In this document: in pieces, positions 1 to 7,400 of the stretch
How the letters are laid out: each line of letters begins with the position of its first letter
Numbering within the stretch: the stretch's first letter is position 1
Assembly (NCBI GenBank): GCA_031272575.1
Contig: JAISTO010000110.1
Location: 1-16,607 of the forward strand
From: Treponema sp.
GTDB taxonomy: Bacteria > Spirochaetota > Spirochaetia > Treponematales > Breznakiellaceae
Reading direction: 5' to 3'
DNA: 16,607 nucleotides
Made by a program: the position numbers and the translations under genes
Notes under the pieces: model-generated
Databases searched by the model: none
What the model was told of the DNA's origin: nothing
What the model saw: the letters and a program-made list of their open reading frames with translations, nothing else

Positions 1-89
1 ATAAAATTCGCGTTCATTAGCATAATTCGCGGTTAAATTCTTAAAATCCTGTTTCTTCAGAGTGGGCTAAAGATATGGGACAAGTTTAG

Positions 90-120
90 CCTTTGGGGGG
101 GTAGGGGGGTCACGAAAGAT
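90..120 (+). repeat. G-rich dispersed repeat, copy 1
   Basis: The unit reads cctttG7-TA-G6-tcacgaaagat. The same unit recurs in the same orientation at 7335-7366 with a single extra G. Both copies are intergenic. This copy lies downstream of the ankyrin gene, which reads on the opposite strand. The match stops at the ends of the unit, which suggests a mobile or amplified small intergenic element rather than shared gene sequence. Confidence 0.7.
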
Positions 121-122
121 TT

Positions 123-163
123 CTTCCTCCCCGCAAGGGGAGGAAGCGGCAACGAAGTTGCCG
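123..163 (-). terminator. Two adjacent hairpins after the ankyrin gene
   Basis: A perfect 10-bp stem (CTTCCTCCCC at 123-132 with GGGGAGGAAG at 137-146) closes a 4-nt GCAA loop. Directly beside it is a 7-bp stem (CGGCAAC 147-153, GTTGCCG 157-163) with a 3-nt loop. Both lie 21-61 nt downstream of the ankyrin stop codon. They could end that transcript, but no clear T-tract follows the stems on the minus strand. They may instead be part of the repeat element that starts at position 90. Confidence 0.45.
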
Positions 164-183
164 TTCTATGCGTTTATCCCGCG

Positions 184-2982
184 TTACTTTAAGAGCGACG
201 CCGTTTCCGCGTTCCGCCAGCGGGTAGCCACGTCCCAGGGGCTCTCGTTCGTGATGTTGCGGTGCGTCTTGTCCGCGCCCAGTTCGAGCAGTTTTGCCAC
301 CAGCGTTTTGGTGCCCTTGCGCGCCGCGTAGTGCAGCACGTTGTTCCCGTTCGGGTCTGTGCTTTCGATAGCCCTGCCGGAAAAAACGGCCTCCACTGCC
401 TGGCCGCCCTTGCGGAGCGCGGCCTCCGCCGGCGTTATGCCGTCCTCGCCCGCAAGAAACACGTCCGAAACGGACAGTATACGCGCCAGTTCCCAGTTGT
501 CCTGGTCAATGGCGAGGCGCAGCGGCGTCTTCCCGGACGCGTCCATCACCGAGGTCTTGGCCCCCAGGCCGATAATCGTCTCCACCATTTCCGCGCTTGC
601 CCGCTCGTTCACCGCGATGTGCAGGGGCGAGTTGCCGGAGTCGTCCGGCGCGTTGAGGCGATCGCGGTCCTTCGTCAGGAGCATCTTCACCATGTCGGGT
701 GAAGTCATAAGGGCCCGCTTGTACGGCGTTATGCCCCGCGAGTTCACCGCGTGAATGGACACGCCCATCTCGAGGAGCATCTGGCATATATTGACCTGCC
801 CGGTCTCCATGGCGAAGTGAAGGAGCGTGTCCCCTTTCAGATTGCGGGCCGTGGGGTTGGCGCCCCGCGCCACGAGACGGCGGGCCGTGTCATAGTAGCC
901 TGCCAGCACCGCCTCGATCAGCGGGGTGTTGCCGTCGCTGTCGCGGGTCTCCACATCGGCGCCCCGCTGGAGGAGCAGGTTTTCCAGGTCAGCCATGCCG
1001 AGGCGGACGGCCTCGTGCAGGGGCGTCTTGCCGTTGAGGGCCTGCGCGTTCAGGTCTATGCCCTGCTCTATCAGGGTGATGGCGGCCTCCGGCGAGTTCC
1101 AGCGCACCGCCGCGTGGAGCGCCGTGTTGCCAAGCGAGTCCCGCCAGGAGATGTCGGCCCCGCATTTCAGGAGCGTCTTTATCGTCGAGGGTGAATTGAC
1201 CCGCACCGCCACGAAGAGCGGGGTCTCGCCGGTCGCGTTGGGGGCCTCGGTCCTCGCGCCCCGTTCCACCATCAACGGGATATGTGAGTCGTAGCGCCAC
1301 TGCGCCGCGTAGTGCAGGGCCGTGTTGCCGAGCCCGTCTTTGGCCGCGAGGGTCTTGTCAGTGAAAATCCACTGGCGCACCTCCTGGCCTTTGGGCATCG
1401 CGAGCGAGAGCGGGCTCTCGGCATGGGCGTTCTGCGTGAAGATGTCCGCGCCCGAGGAAAGGAGTTGAGTCCCCGCCTCGGAAAAATTACTCCGCGCCGC
1501 GATGTGCAGGGCCGTGTCCCCCTCCTGGTTCCGCTGGTTCACGATGGCCCGGTCTTCGAGGATCTTGGTGATAACGCTGCCCTCCGCCCCATGCCGCACC
1601 GCGGCGTTGAGGATAGTGTTGCCGGCCCCGTCGGTCTGCATTCGCGTCTCCGGGGTGATCAGTTGGGGGACTATGGCCTTGTGCTCCTTGAGCGCCTCCT
1701 CGAAGGGGGTGTTGCCGTAGATGTCGGCCGCGAAGACCTCGGCGCGGAAGGGGAGCAGCAGGGGGATATAGTCGACGCGATCCCCTTCGACCGCGAGGTG
1801 CAGGGGGGTCTTGCCCTCGATGTTGCGGGCCGAGACCTCCGCACCGCCCGCCAGGAGGACCTGTATCAGTTGGGGTGACCTGCGCAGTATGATCGCGATG
1901 TGGAGCGGGGTATCCCCATGCTCGTCCTTCAGGCTCGGCTTTATACCCCGCGAGAGGAGCAGCGAGGCCGCGTTCGCGTGTACTTCCGGCGGAATCGCCA
2001 GGTGGAGCGCGGTGTTGCCCTTCGCGTCCTGTATGTTCACGTCAGTATGCTTGTCCAGCAGCATCTTCATGATGTTGAGTTTGCCCCCGCGGGCCGCTTC
2101 GTGCAGGGCCGTTGCCCCGGATGAGTTCTTTATGTTCGGGTCCGCCCCGTTTTCGAGCAGAAAGGTGACATACCCCGTATAGCCCTGCCCCGCGCAGTAG
2201 TGGAGCGCCGAACTGCCGTCCGCGCTGCGAAGGTTGTAGTTGGAGTTTTTTGCCCCTGGCGAAAAGTAGCCGTAGAGGGGGTCGTCCGAGTACGCGCCCC
2301 CCAGGATAAGCACCTCCGCGCACTGCGCGTAGGCGCTCGAGTCGGTGTGTTCGAGCGCAATGTCGAGGGCGCTCTTGCCGGCCTTGTCCCGCCGGTTGGG
2401 GGTTTGTTCAAATTGGAGAATTTTGTCGATGGCGGCGGCGTTCCCCTCCAGGGCCGCTATGTGCAGGATAGAGCGCCCCTCGCTGTCCGTGCCGTTCACC
2501 GAGCGCTGGCAGAGGATCGCGTCCAGCAGGGGTTTCGCTATTCCGTCCTGCTTCACCGCGGTTTTGGCCGCGGTCGTTTTTCCATCCCCTATAGGATGAT
2601 GGATGTCCGCGCCCCCCTCGGCCAGCGCCTTCGCCGTCTCCACATCGTTGTTCAGCACACTGATGTCGAGCGGTTCCCGGCCTCCGCCGTCCACCGCGTT
2701 GACATCGGCCCCCCTGCTGATGAAGAAGGCAGCGAGGTCCGCGTTCTTCTTTTCGGCCGCGATATGCAGGGGGGTGCGCCCCTTGGGGTCTTTGGCGTTG
2801 ACGTCAACCTCGCCTGTAAAGAAGCCCTTGGCCTTTCGCGCGTCGTTTTTTTCGAGCGTGGCCCAGACCCCCTGCATATTGTCTCCCTTCACTGCCGGAG
2901 TTGTTTCACAACCCCCGGCGGCCAGCCCCAGCAGCGCCAGGGCGGCAAGCGTCATCAGTGGGTAAAAAGTTTTCTTCATCAT
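184..2982 (-). CDS. Giant ankyrin-repeat lipoprotein
   Basis: A 932-residue protein made almost entirely of ankyrin repeats, which are protein-binding helix-turn-helix modules. I count about 26 units by their G-x-[TS]-x-L-[HD]-x-A cores, from about residue 65 to the C terminus. The N terminus is a lipoprotein-like signal: MMKK, a hydrophobic stretch, then LAAGGC with Cys25. The lipobox is loose (A at -3, G at -2), as spirochaete lipoboxes can be, so an exported, lipid-anchored location is likely but not certain. AAGG sits 2 nt before the first ATG and 5 nt before the second, so translation may really start at 2979. The gene stands alone: a hairpin separates it from the hydrogenase operon upstream, and hairpins follow its stop. 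The binding partner is unknown. There is no extra catalytic domain. Confidence 0.9.
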   Translation of the reverse strand: MMKKTFYPLMTLAALALLGLAAGGCETTPAVKGDNMQGVWATLEKNDARKAKGFFTGEVDVNAKDPKGRTPLHIAAEKKNADLAAFFISRGADVNAVDGGGREPLDISVLNNDVETAKALAEGGADIHHPIGDGKTTAAKTAVKQDGIAKPLLDAILCQRSVNGTDSEGRSILHIAALEGNAAAIDKILQFEQTPNRRDKAGKSALDIALEHTDSSAYAQCAEVLILGGAYSDDPLYGYFSPGAKNSNYNLRSADGSSALHYCAGQGYTGYVTFLLENGADPNIKNSSGATALHEAARGGKLNIMKMLLDKHTDVNIQDAKGNTALHLAIPPEVHANAASLLLSRGIKPSLKDEHGDTPLHIAIILRRSPQLIQVLLAGGAEVSARNIEGKTPLHLAVEGDRVDYIPLLLPFRAEVFAADIYGNTPFEEALKEHKAIVPQLITPETRMQTDGAGNTILNAAVRHGAEGSVITKILEDRAIVNQRNQEGDTALHIAARSNFSEAGTQLLSSGADIFTQNAHAESPLSLAMPKGQEVRQWIFTDKTLAAKDGLGNTALHYAAQWRYDSHIPLMVERGARTEAPNATGETPLFVAVRVNSPSTIKTLLKCGADISWRDSLGNTALHAAVRWNSPEAAITLIEQGIDLNAQALNGKTPLHEAVRLGMADLENLLLQRGADVETRDSDGNTPLIEAVLAGYYDTARRLVARGANPTARNLKGDTLLHFAMETGQVNICQMLLEMGVSIHAVNSRGITPYKRALMTSPDMVKMLLTKDRDRLNAPDDSGNSPLHIAVNERASAEMVETIIGLGAKTSVMDASGKTPLRLAIDQDNWELARILSVSDVFLAGEDGITPAEAALRKGGQAVEAVFSGRAIESTDPNGNNVLHYAARKGTKTLVAKLLELGADKTHRNITNESPWDVATRWRNAETASLLK

Positions 2983-3035
2983 AGCCTTAATATCGGCATT
3001 TTTTACCGCACTTTTAATCGGCGCTTCTCGAGCCT

Positions 3036-3059
3036 GTTCAAAAACTGAAGTTTTTGAAC
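3036..3059 (-). terminator. Perfect 10-bp hairpin after hydA
   Basis: GTTCAAAAAC (3036-3045) and GTTTTTGAAC (3050-3059) form a perfect 10-bp stem with a 4-nt loop. It starts 9 nt past the hydA stop and lies 53 nt ahead of the ankyrin start. Position and symmetry suit an end point for hydrogenase transcription. There is no T-run after the stem, although each strand has a T5 inside it. It may also be a dispersed intergenic repeat. Confidence 0.5.
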
Positions 3060-3068
3060 TTCCTCTCC

Positions 3069-4820
3069 CTACTTCACATAGAGCGGCAGGGGCCGGTACT
3101 TCGTGTGCAGCAGTTCGTGCGCTTTGTGGCCGTTAGGTTCGCCGAGGAACTCGCTGTAGACCTGCTTGATGAACGGGTTCTGGTGCGAGCAGCGGTACTG
3201 CGACTTCTGGTCGTCCGTGTAGATGCCGGCGCTGCGTTCCTTGCGCACCTCGTCCGTGCAGCCGTAGGGCTGCCCGCCCCCGGCCACGCAGCCGCCCCGG
3301 CAGGCCATCACCTCGACGAAATGGTACGGCGTTTCCTTGCCGGCCTCCCGCGCCGCGCGGATGCGGTCGAGCACGGCCTCGATGTTGCCCATCTGGTGCG
3401 CCACCGCGATGCGGATCTTTTTGCCGCCCAGGTCGACTTCCGCCTCCTTGACCCCCTCGAGGCCCCGCACCGGCACAAAGTTGATATCCGGCAGTTCCTT
3501 TTTGGTGACCAGGAAGTACGCGCTCCTGACCGCGGCCTCCATGACCCCGCCCGTGACGCCGAAGATCGTACCCGCGCCCGTGTAGGGCCCCAGGGGGTTG
3601 TCGGCGTCTTCATCCTGTAATTTGAGGATGTCGATGCCCGCCTGCTTGATCATGCGCGCCAGTTCCCGCGTGGTAATCGAGATGTCCACATCCCAGCCAT
3701 GGCCTGCCGACTTCATGTCGTCGTTGCGCCGCGCCTCCCACTTCTTGGCCGTGCAGGGCATAACGGACACGGAGTAGATCTTGTCCGGATCGACCCCGGC
3801 CTTCTGTGCCCAGTAACTTTTGACCATCGCGCCCATCATCTGCTGGGGGCTCTTCGCGGTGGAGAAATTGGGGATCATGTCCGCGTAGTATTTTTCCATG
3901 TAGTCGACCCAGGCCGGACAGCATGAGGTGATCAGCGGGATATCCCCGCCCTGCGTGAGGCGCTTCACCAGTTCCGTGCCCTCTTCCATGATCGTGAGGT
4001 CGGCGGAGAAGTTCGTGTCGAAGACCGTTTTGAAACCGAGCCTGCGGAGCGCCGCGTAGATTTTTTTCGTGAGCAGGGTGCCCGGCGGAAGGCCGAACTC
4101 CTCGGCCAGGGCCACCCTGACCGCCGGCGCTATCTGCACGACCCCATGCACAGCCGGATCCTGCAGCGCGGCCCAGACCTTCGCGGTCTCGTCCCGCTCG
4201 TAGATCGCCCCCACCGGACAGTGCGCGGCGCATTGCCCGCACTTGATGCAGGGGCTCTCGCCCAGCGGCGCGTCCGCCGCGCTCGCGATGCGGCCCTTGA
4301 TACCCCGTCCCAGGAACTCGATCGCCCAGACGTTCTGCACTTCCTGGCAGACCTTGACGCAGCGGCCGCAGCGTATGCACTTTTCCGGATTGATGACGAT
4401 GGCCGGGTTCGAGTCGTCGATAGGCAGCCCGTTCGCGATGTGCTTGAACGGCAGTTCCCGTATCCCGAAGTCCGCCGCCAGTTTTTGCAGTTCGCAGGTG
4501 CCGTTGCGGGGGCATTGGAGACAGTCCGCCGGGTGGTTGCTCAGGATCAGTTCGAGCACCGTCCGCCGCGTCGCGATGATCTCCGGGTCGTGCGTGATCA
4601 CGTCCATGTTGTTCTCGCAAGGGGTGGTACACGCGCGCGCCATGCGGGGGGACTTGGGGCCCGCGGTGCGGACTATGCAGATGCCGCACGAGGCCCACGA
4701 GGGCAGGTCGGGGTTGTTACAGAGCGTGGGGATGTTGACATTCACCTTCCGCGCCGCTTCGAGTATCGTCGTGCCTTCCGCCACTTCCACGGGAAGGCCG
4801 TTTATTTTTAAGTTCACCAT
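3069..4820 (-). CDS. hydA: [FeFe]-hydrogenase catalytic subunit HydA (bifurcating type)
   Basis: The catalytic subunit of a multimeric cytoplasmic hydrogenase, 583 residues. Order of domains: NuoG-like [2Fe-2S] (C34, C45, C48, C64), His-ligated [4Fe-4S] (H96, C100, C103, C109), two ferredoxin [4Fe-4S] sites (C148/151/154/158 and C191/194/197/201), then the H-cluster domain. All three H-cluster signatures are present: TSCCPAW (298-304), MPCTAKK (354-360) and EVMACRGGC (503-511). The first Cys of the CC pair (C300) is the expected proton-relay residue, so the enzyme should be active. A small-subunit-like tail follows. The frame is open upstream to 5042, but the ATG at 4820 is chosen because AAGGAG precedes it and overlaps the hydB stop, 11 nt away. 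The arrangement matches Thermotoga-type HydA. An NADP-reducing HndD role is the main alternative. Confidence 0.95.
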   Translation of the reverse strand: MVNLKINGLPVEVAEGTTILEAARKVNVNIPTLCNNPDLPSWASCGICIVRTAGPKSPRMARACTTPCENNMDVITHDPEIIATRRTVLELILSNHPADCLQCPRNGTCELQKLAADFGIRELPFKHIANGLPIDDSNPAIVINPEKCIRCGRCVKVCQEVQNVWAIEFLGRGIKGRIASAADAPLGESPCIKCGQCAAHCPVGAIYERDETAKVWAALQDPAVHGVVQIAPAVRVALAEEFGLPPGTLLTKKIYAALRRLGFKTVFDTNFSADLTIMEEGTELVKRLTQGGDIPLITSCCPAWVDYMEKYYADMIPNFSTAKSPQQMMGAMVKSYWAQKAGVDPDKIYSVSVMPCTAKKWEARRNDDMKSAGHGWDVDISITTRELARMIKQAGIDILKLQDEDADNPLGPYTGAGTIFGVTGGVMEAAVRSAYFLVTKKELPDINFVPVRGLEGVKEAEVDLGGKKIRIAVAHQMGNIEAVLDRIRAAREAGKETPYHFVEVMACRGGCVAGGGQPYGCTDEVRKERSAGIYTDDQKSQYRCSHQNPFIKQVYSEFLGEPNGHKAHELLHTKYRPLPLYVK

Positions 4821-4831
4821 GCTTTCTCTCC

Positions 4832-6727
4832 TTAAGCCCGCGCCACCGCGCCGAATTTGCAGGTGTTGAAACACTCGCCGCACTTCAGGCAGGCCGCCTG
4901 GTCGATGCTGAACGGCGCCCGCTTCTTGCCCTCCGGGATCTCCGCGAGCGCGCTTATGCAGTTGGCAGGACACTTCTTCGCGCACATACCGCACCCTACG
5001 CACTTGGCGCTGTCGATGCGGTAGCGGAGCAGTTTCTTGCACTTACCTGCCCGGCACTTCTTGTCGTGAATGTGCTCGAGGTACTCCTCGCGGTAATTTT
5101 TCACCGTGGAGAGGGTCGGGTTCGGCGCGGTCTGGCCCAGCGCGCAGAGCGAGGCCTTAGCCATCGCCTTGCTGATCGTTTCGAGGTTGACAAGGTCTGC
5201 CTCTTCGCCGTTGCCGCTCGTGATTTTGTTCAGTATGCCCAGAAGTTGACTGGTACCGATACGGCAGGGCGAGCATTTGCCGCAGGATTCATCCACGCAG
5301 AAGTCCATGTAGAAACGCGCCACGTCCACCACGCAGTCGTCCTCGTCCATGACGATCATGCCGCCGGAGCCCATCATCGAGCCGTTGGCCGTGAGGCTGT
5401 CGAAGTCGATCGGCGTGTCGAGCAGCGCGTCCGTGAGTATGCCCCCCGAGGGGCCGCCCGTTTGCACCCCCTTGAACTTCTTGCCGTTTTTTATACCCCC
5501 GCCGATCTCGAAGATGATCTCCCGCAGGGTAGTCCCCATGGGCACTTCCACCAGCCCCGAGTTTTGCACCTTGCCGGTGAGCGCGAAGACCTTCGTGCCC
5601 TTCGACTTCTCGGTGCCGACCTTCGCGAGAGCCGCCCCGCCCCGCGCCGTCACCACCGGGATGTTGGCCAGGGTTTCCACATTGTTGATGATGGTCGGCT
5701 TCTGCCAGAGGCCCTTGTTCGCCGGGAACGGCGGCTTCGGGGTCGGCATACCGCGGTTCCCCTCGATGGACTTGATCAGCGCGGTCTCCTCGCCGCAGAC
5801 GAAGGCCCCGGCCCCCAGGCGTATCTCGATGTCGAAGGCGAAGCCCGAGCCGAGGATGTTGCTGCCCAGAAGCCCGTAGTCCTTCGCCTGGGCCAGCGCG
5901 ATCTCGAGGCGGCGCACCGCCAGGGGGTACTCCGCGCGGATGTACACGAAGCCCTGGTGTGCGCCTATCGCCTTCCCCGCGGTGATCATCCCCTCGATAA
6001 CCGAGTGGGGGTCCCCCTCGATGGTAGAGCGGTCCATATAGGCCCCCGGGTCGCCCTCGTCCGCGTTGCAGATGACGTACTTGACGTCCCCGGGCGCGGC
6101 CTTGGCGAAGTTCCACTTCATCCAGGTGGGGAAACCCGCCCCCCCGCGGCCCCGGAGCCCCGAGGCTTTTACCTCGTCGATCAGTTGCTCCTGCGTCCAG
6201 TCGAAGAGCACCTTTTCCAGGCCCAGGTAGCCGTCGCGGGCAATGTACTCGTCGATATCCTCGGGATTGATAACCCCGCAGTTCCGCAGCACCACCCGCA
6301 TCTGTTTTTGATAGAACCCGATCGGGGGCAGTTCGTCGTGCCCCCCCGCCTCGGCCCGCGGCGCGGGCGACCCGTCCGGGTTTTTGTAGACGAGGCGCGT
6401 AATTTCCTTGCCCTCGCCCACCCCCACCGAGATAAGTTCCGCCGCGTCTTCCGGCTTCACTTCCACATAGAAGTGATTTTCCGGCAGCACCTTGACTATC
6501 GGCCCCTTCTCGCAGAACCCGAAGCAGCCCGTCTTAATGACGCGCACCTGGTCCGCGAGCCCCTGCTTCGCGGCCTCGTCCACAAGCGCGCGGTAAATCT
6601 CCTCGCCCTTGTTCGACTGGCAGGCCGTTCCCGCGCAGGTGACAATGTAGTGCACCCCTTTCGCCGTGCGGAACGCGGCTTTTTTCTCGCTCCGCAGCGC
6701 CCGGAGGCCCTCCAACGTTAGTGACAT
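4832..6727 (-). CDS. hydB: Hydrogenase flavoprotein subunit HydB (NuoF-like)
   Basis: The NAD(H)-binding FMN subunit, 631 residues. An N-terminal thioredoxin-like [2Fe-2S] domain (C31, C36, C68, C72) is fused to a NuoF core with the FMN/NADH glycine-rich loop GLRGRGGAGFP (190-200) and an acidic NADEGDPGAY segment (221-230). The [4Fe-4S] motif SCGKCSPCR spans 481-489, with a fourth Cys at 528. The C terminus adds two ferredoxin-type clusters (C576/579/582/586 and C613/616/619/623). This fusion is typical of HydB and HndC, not of respiratory NuoF, and the extra clusters are what bifurcating enzymes use to reach ferredoxin. The SD AAGGAGG lies 4 nt before the ATG. Preceded by hydC (17-nt gap) and followed by hydA (11-nt gap), it is clearly in one operon. 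Confidence 0.95.
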   Translation of the reverse strand: MSLTLEGLRALRSEKKAAFRTAKGVHYIVTCAGTACQSNKGEEIYRALVDEAAKQGLADQVRVIKTGCFGFCEKGPIVKVLPENHFYVEVKPEDAAELISVGVGEGKEITRLVYKNPDGSPAPRAEAGGHDELPPIGFYQKQMRVVLRNCGVINPEDIDEYIARDGYLGLEKVLFDWTQEQLIDEVKASGLRGRGGAGFPTWMKWNFAKAAPGDVKYVICNADEGDPGAYMDRSTIEGDPHSVIEGMITAGKAIGAHQGFVYIRAEYPLAVRRLEIALAQAKDYGLLGSNILGSGFAFDIEIRLGAGAFVCGEETALIKSIEGNRGMPTPKPPFPANKGLWQKPTIINNVETLANIPVVTARGGAALAKVGTEKSKGTKVFALTGKVQNSGLVEVPMGTTLREIIFEIGGGIKNGKKFKGVQTGGPSGGILTDALLDTPIDFDSLTANGSMMGSGGMIVMDEDDCVVDVARFYMDFCVDESCGKCSPCRIGTSQLLGILNKITSGNGEEADLVNLETISKAMAKASLCALGQTAPNPTLSTVKNYREEYLEHIHDKKCRAGKCKKLLRYRIDSAKCVGCGMCAKKCPANCISALAEIPEGKKRAPFSIDQAACLKCGECFNTCKFGAVARA

Positions 6728-6745
6728 ATTCCCTCCTTAGCCCAA

Positions 6746-7252
6746 TCAGGTGTATTTTTCGAATATACCCGGGAGCATATCCTTTTTCAATTTGCCGTAG
6801 GTATCCTGCCCCACGACCATGACCGGCGCGAGGCCGCAGCACCCCACGCAGCGCACCTCGTCCACCGAGAAGAGGCCATCCTTCGTGACCTCGCCCGGCT
6901 TTATACCCAGGCGGGCGCGGGCCTCTTCGATGAGATCCCCGCCCCCTTTCAGGTAGCAGGCCGTCCCCAGACAGACCGACACCTTGTGTTTCCCCGGCTT
7001 GGTGGTCTTAAAGAAGTGATAAAAGGTGATCACCCCGTAGACCCGCGCCAACGGTATGCCCGTCATGCGGGAAATTTGTTCCGCGGAGTTCCGCGAAATG
7101 TAGCCGAACGTCTCCTGCGTCTTGTGCAGGATCATGATCAGGCAGCCCGGCTTCTGTTTCCATTCGTCAATGAATGCGACCAGCGCAGGAGGAAAGCCCC
7201 CCTCCGCCTCCCCGCAGGTACAGCCCCCCGCGGCAGCGTTAGTATCCGCCAT
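6746..7252 (-). CDS. hydC: Hydrogenase subunit HydC (NuoE-like [2Fe-2S])
   Basis: A NuoE/24-kDa-type thioredoxin-fold subunit of 168 residues that carries one [2Fe-2S] cluster and passes electrons between the HydB flavin and the rest of the complex. The ligands are visible as CLGTAC (C-x4-C) and, further on, CVGCC (C-x3-C). The helical N-terminal part contains the family-typical LHKTQETFGYIS segment. The frame extends to 7279, but the ATG at 7252 has AAAGGAG 6 nt upstream and gives a normal N terminus, so it is preferred. It is the first gene of hydC-hydB-hydA, the same order as in Thermotoga. The first residues (GGCTCGEAEGG) hold two extra cysteines outside the usual fold, of unknown meaning. 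Confidence 0.94.
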   Translation of the reverse strand: MADTNAAAGGCTCGEAEGGFPPALVAFIDEWKQKPGCLIMILHKTQETFGYISRNSAEQISRMTGIPLARVYGVITFYHFFKTTKPGKHKVSVCLGTACYLKGGGDLIEEARARLGIKPGEVTKDGLFSVDEVRCVGCCGLAPVMVVGQDTYGKLKKDMLPGIFEKYT

Positions 7253-7274
7253 AGCGTTCTCCTTTACGACAGGG

Positions 7275-7304
7275 AGCATAGCGGGAAGCGGGGAAAAAGG
7301 TCAA
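7275..7304 (-). promoter_or_regulatory. Candidate promoter of the hydCBA operon
   Basis: On the minus strand TTGACC (7304-7299) is followed by an 18-bp spacer and TATGCT (7280-7275). Transcription would start near 7268, giving a leader of about 16 nt that contains the AAAGGAG ribosome site. The -10 is only a fair match. No operator or Rex-like site was recognised beside it. Confidence 0.45.
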
Positions 7305-7334
7305 GTGGGGCGGCAGCGCAGCCGCGCCATCCCC

Positions 7335-7366
7335 CCTTTGGGGGGGTAGGGGGGGTCACGAAAGAT
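7335..7366 (+). repeat. G-rich dispersed repeat, copy 2
   Basis: The unit reads cctttG7-TA-G7-tcacgaaagat and is identical to the 90-120 copy except for one extra G. The preceding Cs make a hairpin-capable C6-TTT-G7 (7331-7346). It lies between the divergently read hydC and the amidohydrolase, just ahead of the latter's -10. Confidence 0.7.
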
Positions 7367-7376
7367 GCCCCTATTA

Positions 7377-7385
7377 TGCTATACT
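7377..7385 (+). promoter_or_regulatory. Extended -10 promoter of the amidohydrolase
   Basis: TGC-TATACT ends 15 nt before the ATG at 7401. No good -35 lies 16-18 bp upstream, so this would be an extended -10 promoter with a leader of only about 9 nt. The same TGCTATACT nonamer appears before the genes at 13180 and 16341. Confidence 0.5.
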
Positions 7386-7400
7386 GAAAAAAAAGGAACC

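Larger units (their letters stand above)
1..183. other. Gene-free left edge with short repeats
   Basis: No credible coding sequence is seen here. The octamer AATTCGCG occurs at 5-12 and again at 24-31, a 19-bp period, in an AT-rich stretch. It is followed by the G-rich dispersed repeat at 90-120 and two hairpins at 123-163. The AATTCGCG pattern resembles the intergenic repeats I recall around GxxExxY-family genes in other bacteria. That link is from memory and cannot be tested here, because the flanking sequence lies outside the window. Confidence 0.4.

Noticed and set aside
2983..3035. Promoter for the ankyrin gene
   Set aside because: TTGAAC from the hairpin followed at 18 bp by TTAAAA is too poor a match, and TATTAA near the start has no -35 partner.
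2200..3048. Plus-strand open frame of 282 codons opposite the ankyrin gene start
   Set aside because: No motif, no ribosome site, Arg/Val-rich composition typical of a shadow frame.
4821..5042. Longer N terminus for hydA
   Set aside because: The extension is out-of-frame hydB sequence with no domain. The ATG at 4820 has a good SD and begins the [2Fe-2S] domain.
5066..6721. Long plus-strand open frame opposite hydB (551 codons)
   Set aside because: It is Arg/His-rich, shows no family motif, and mirrors the clearly real hydB. Long antisense frames are expected in GC-rich coding DNA.
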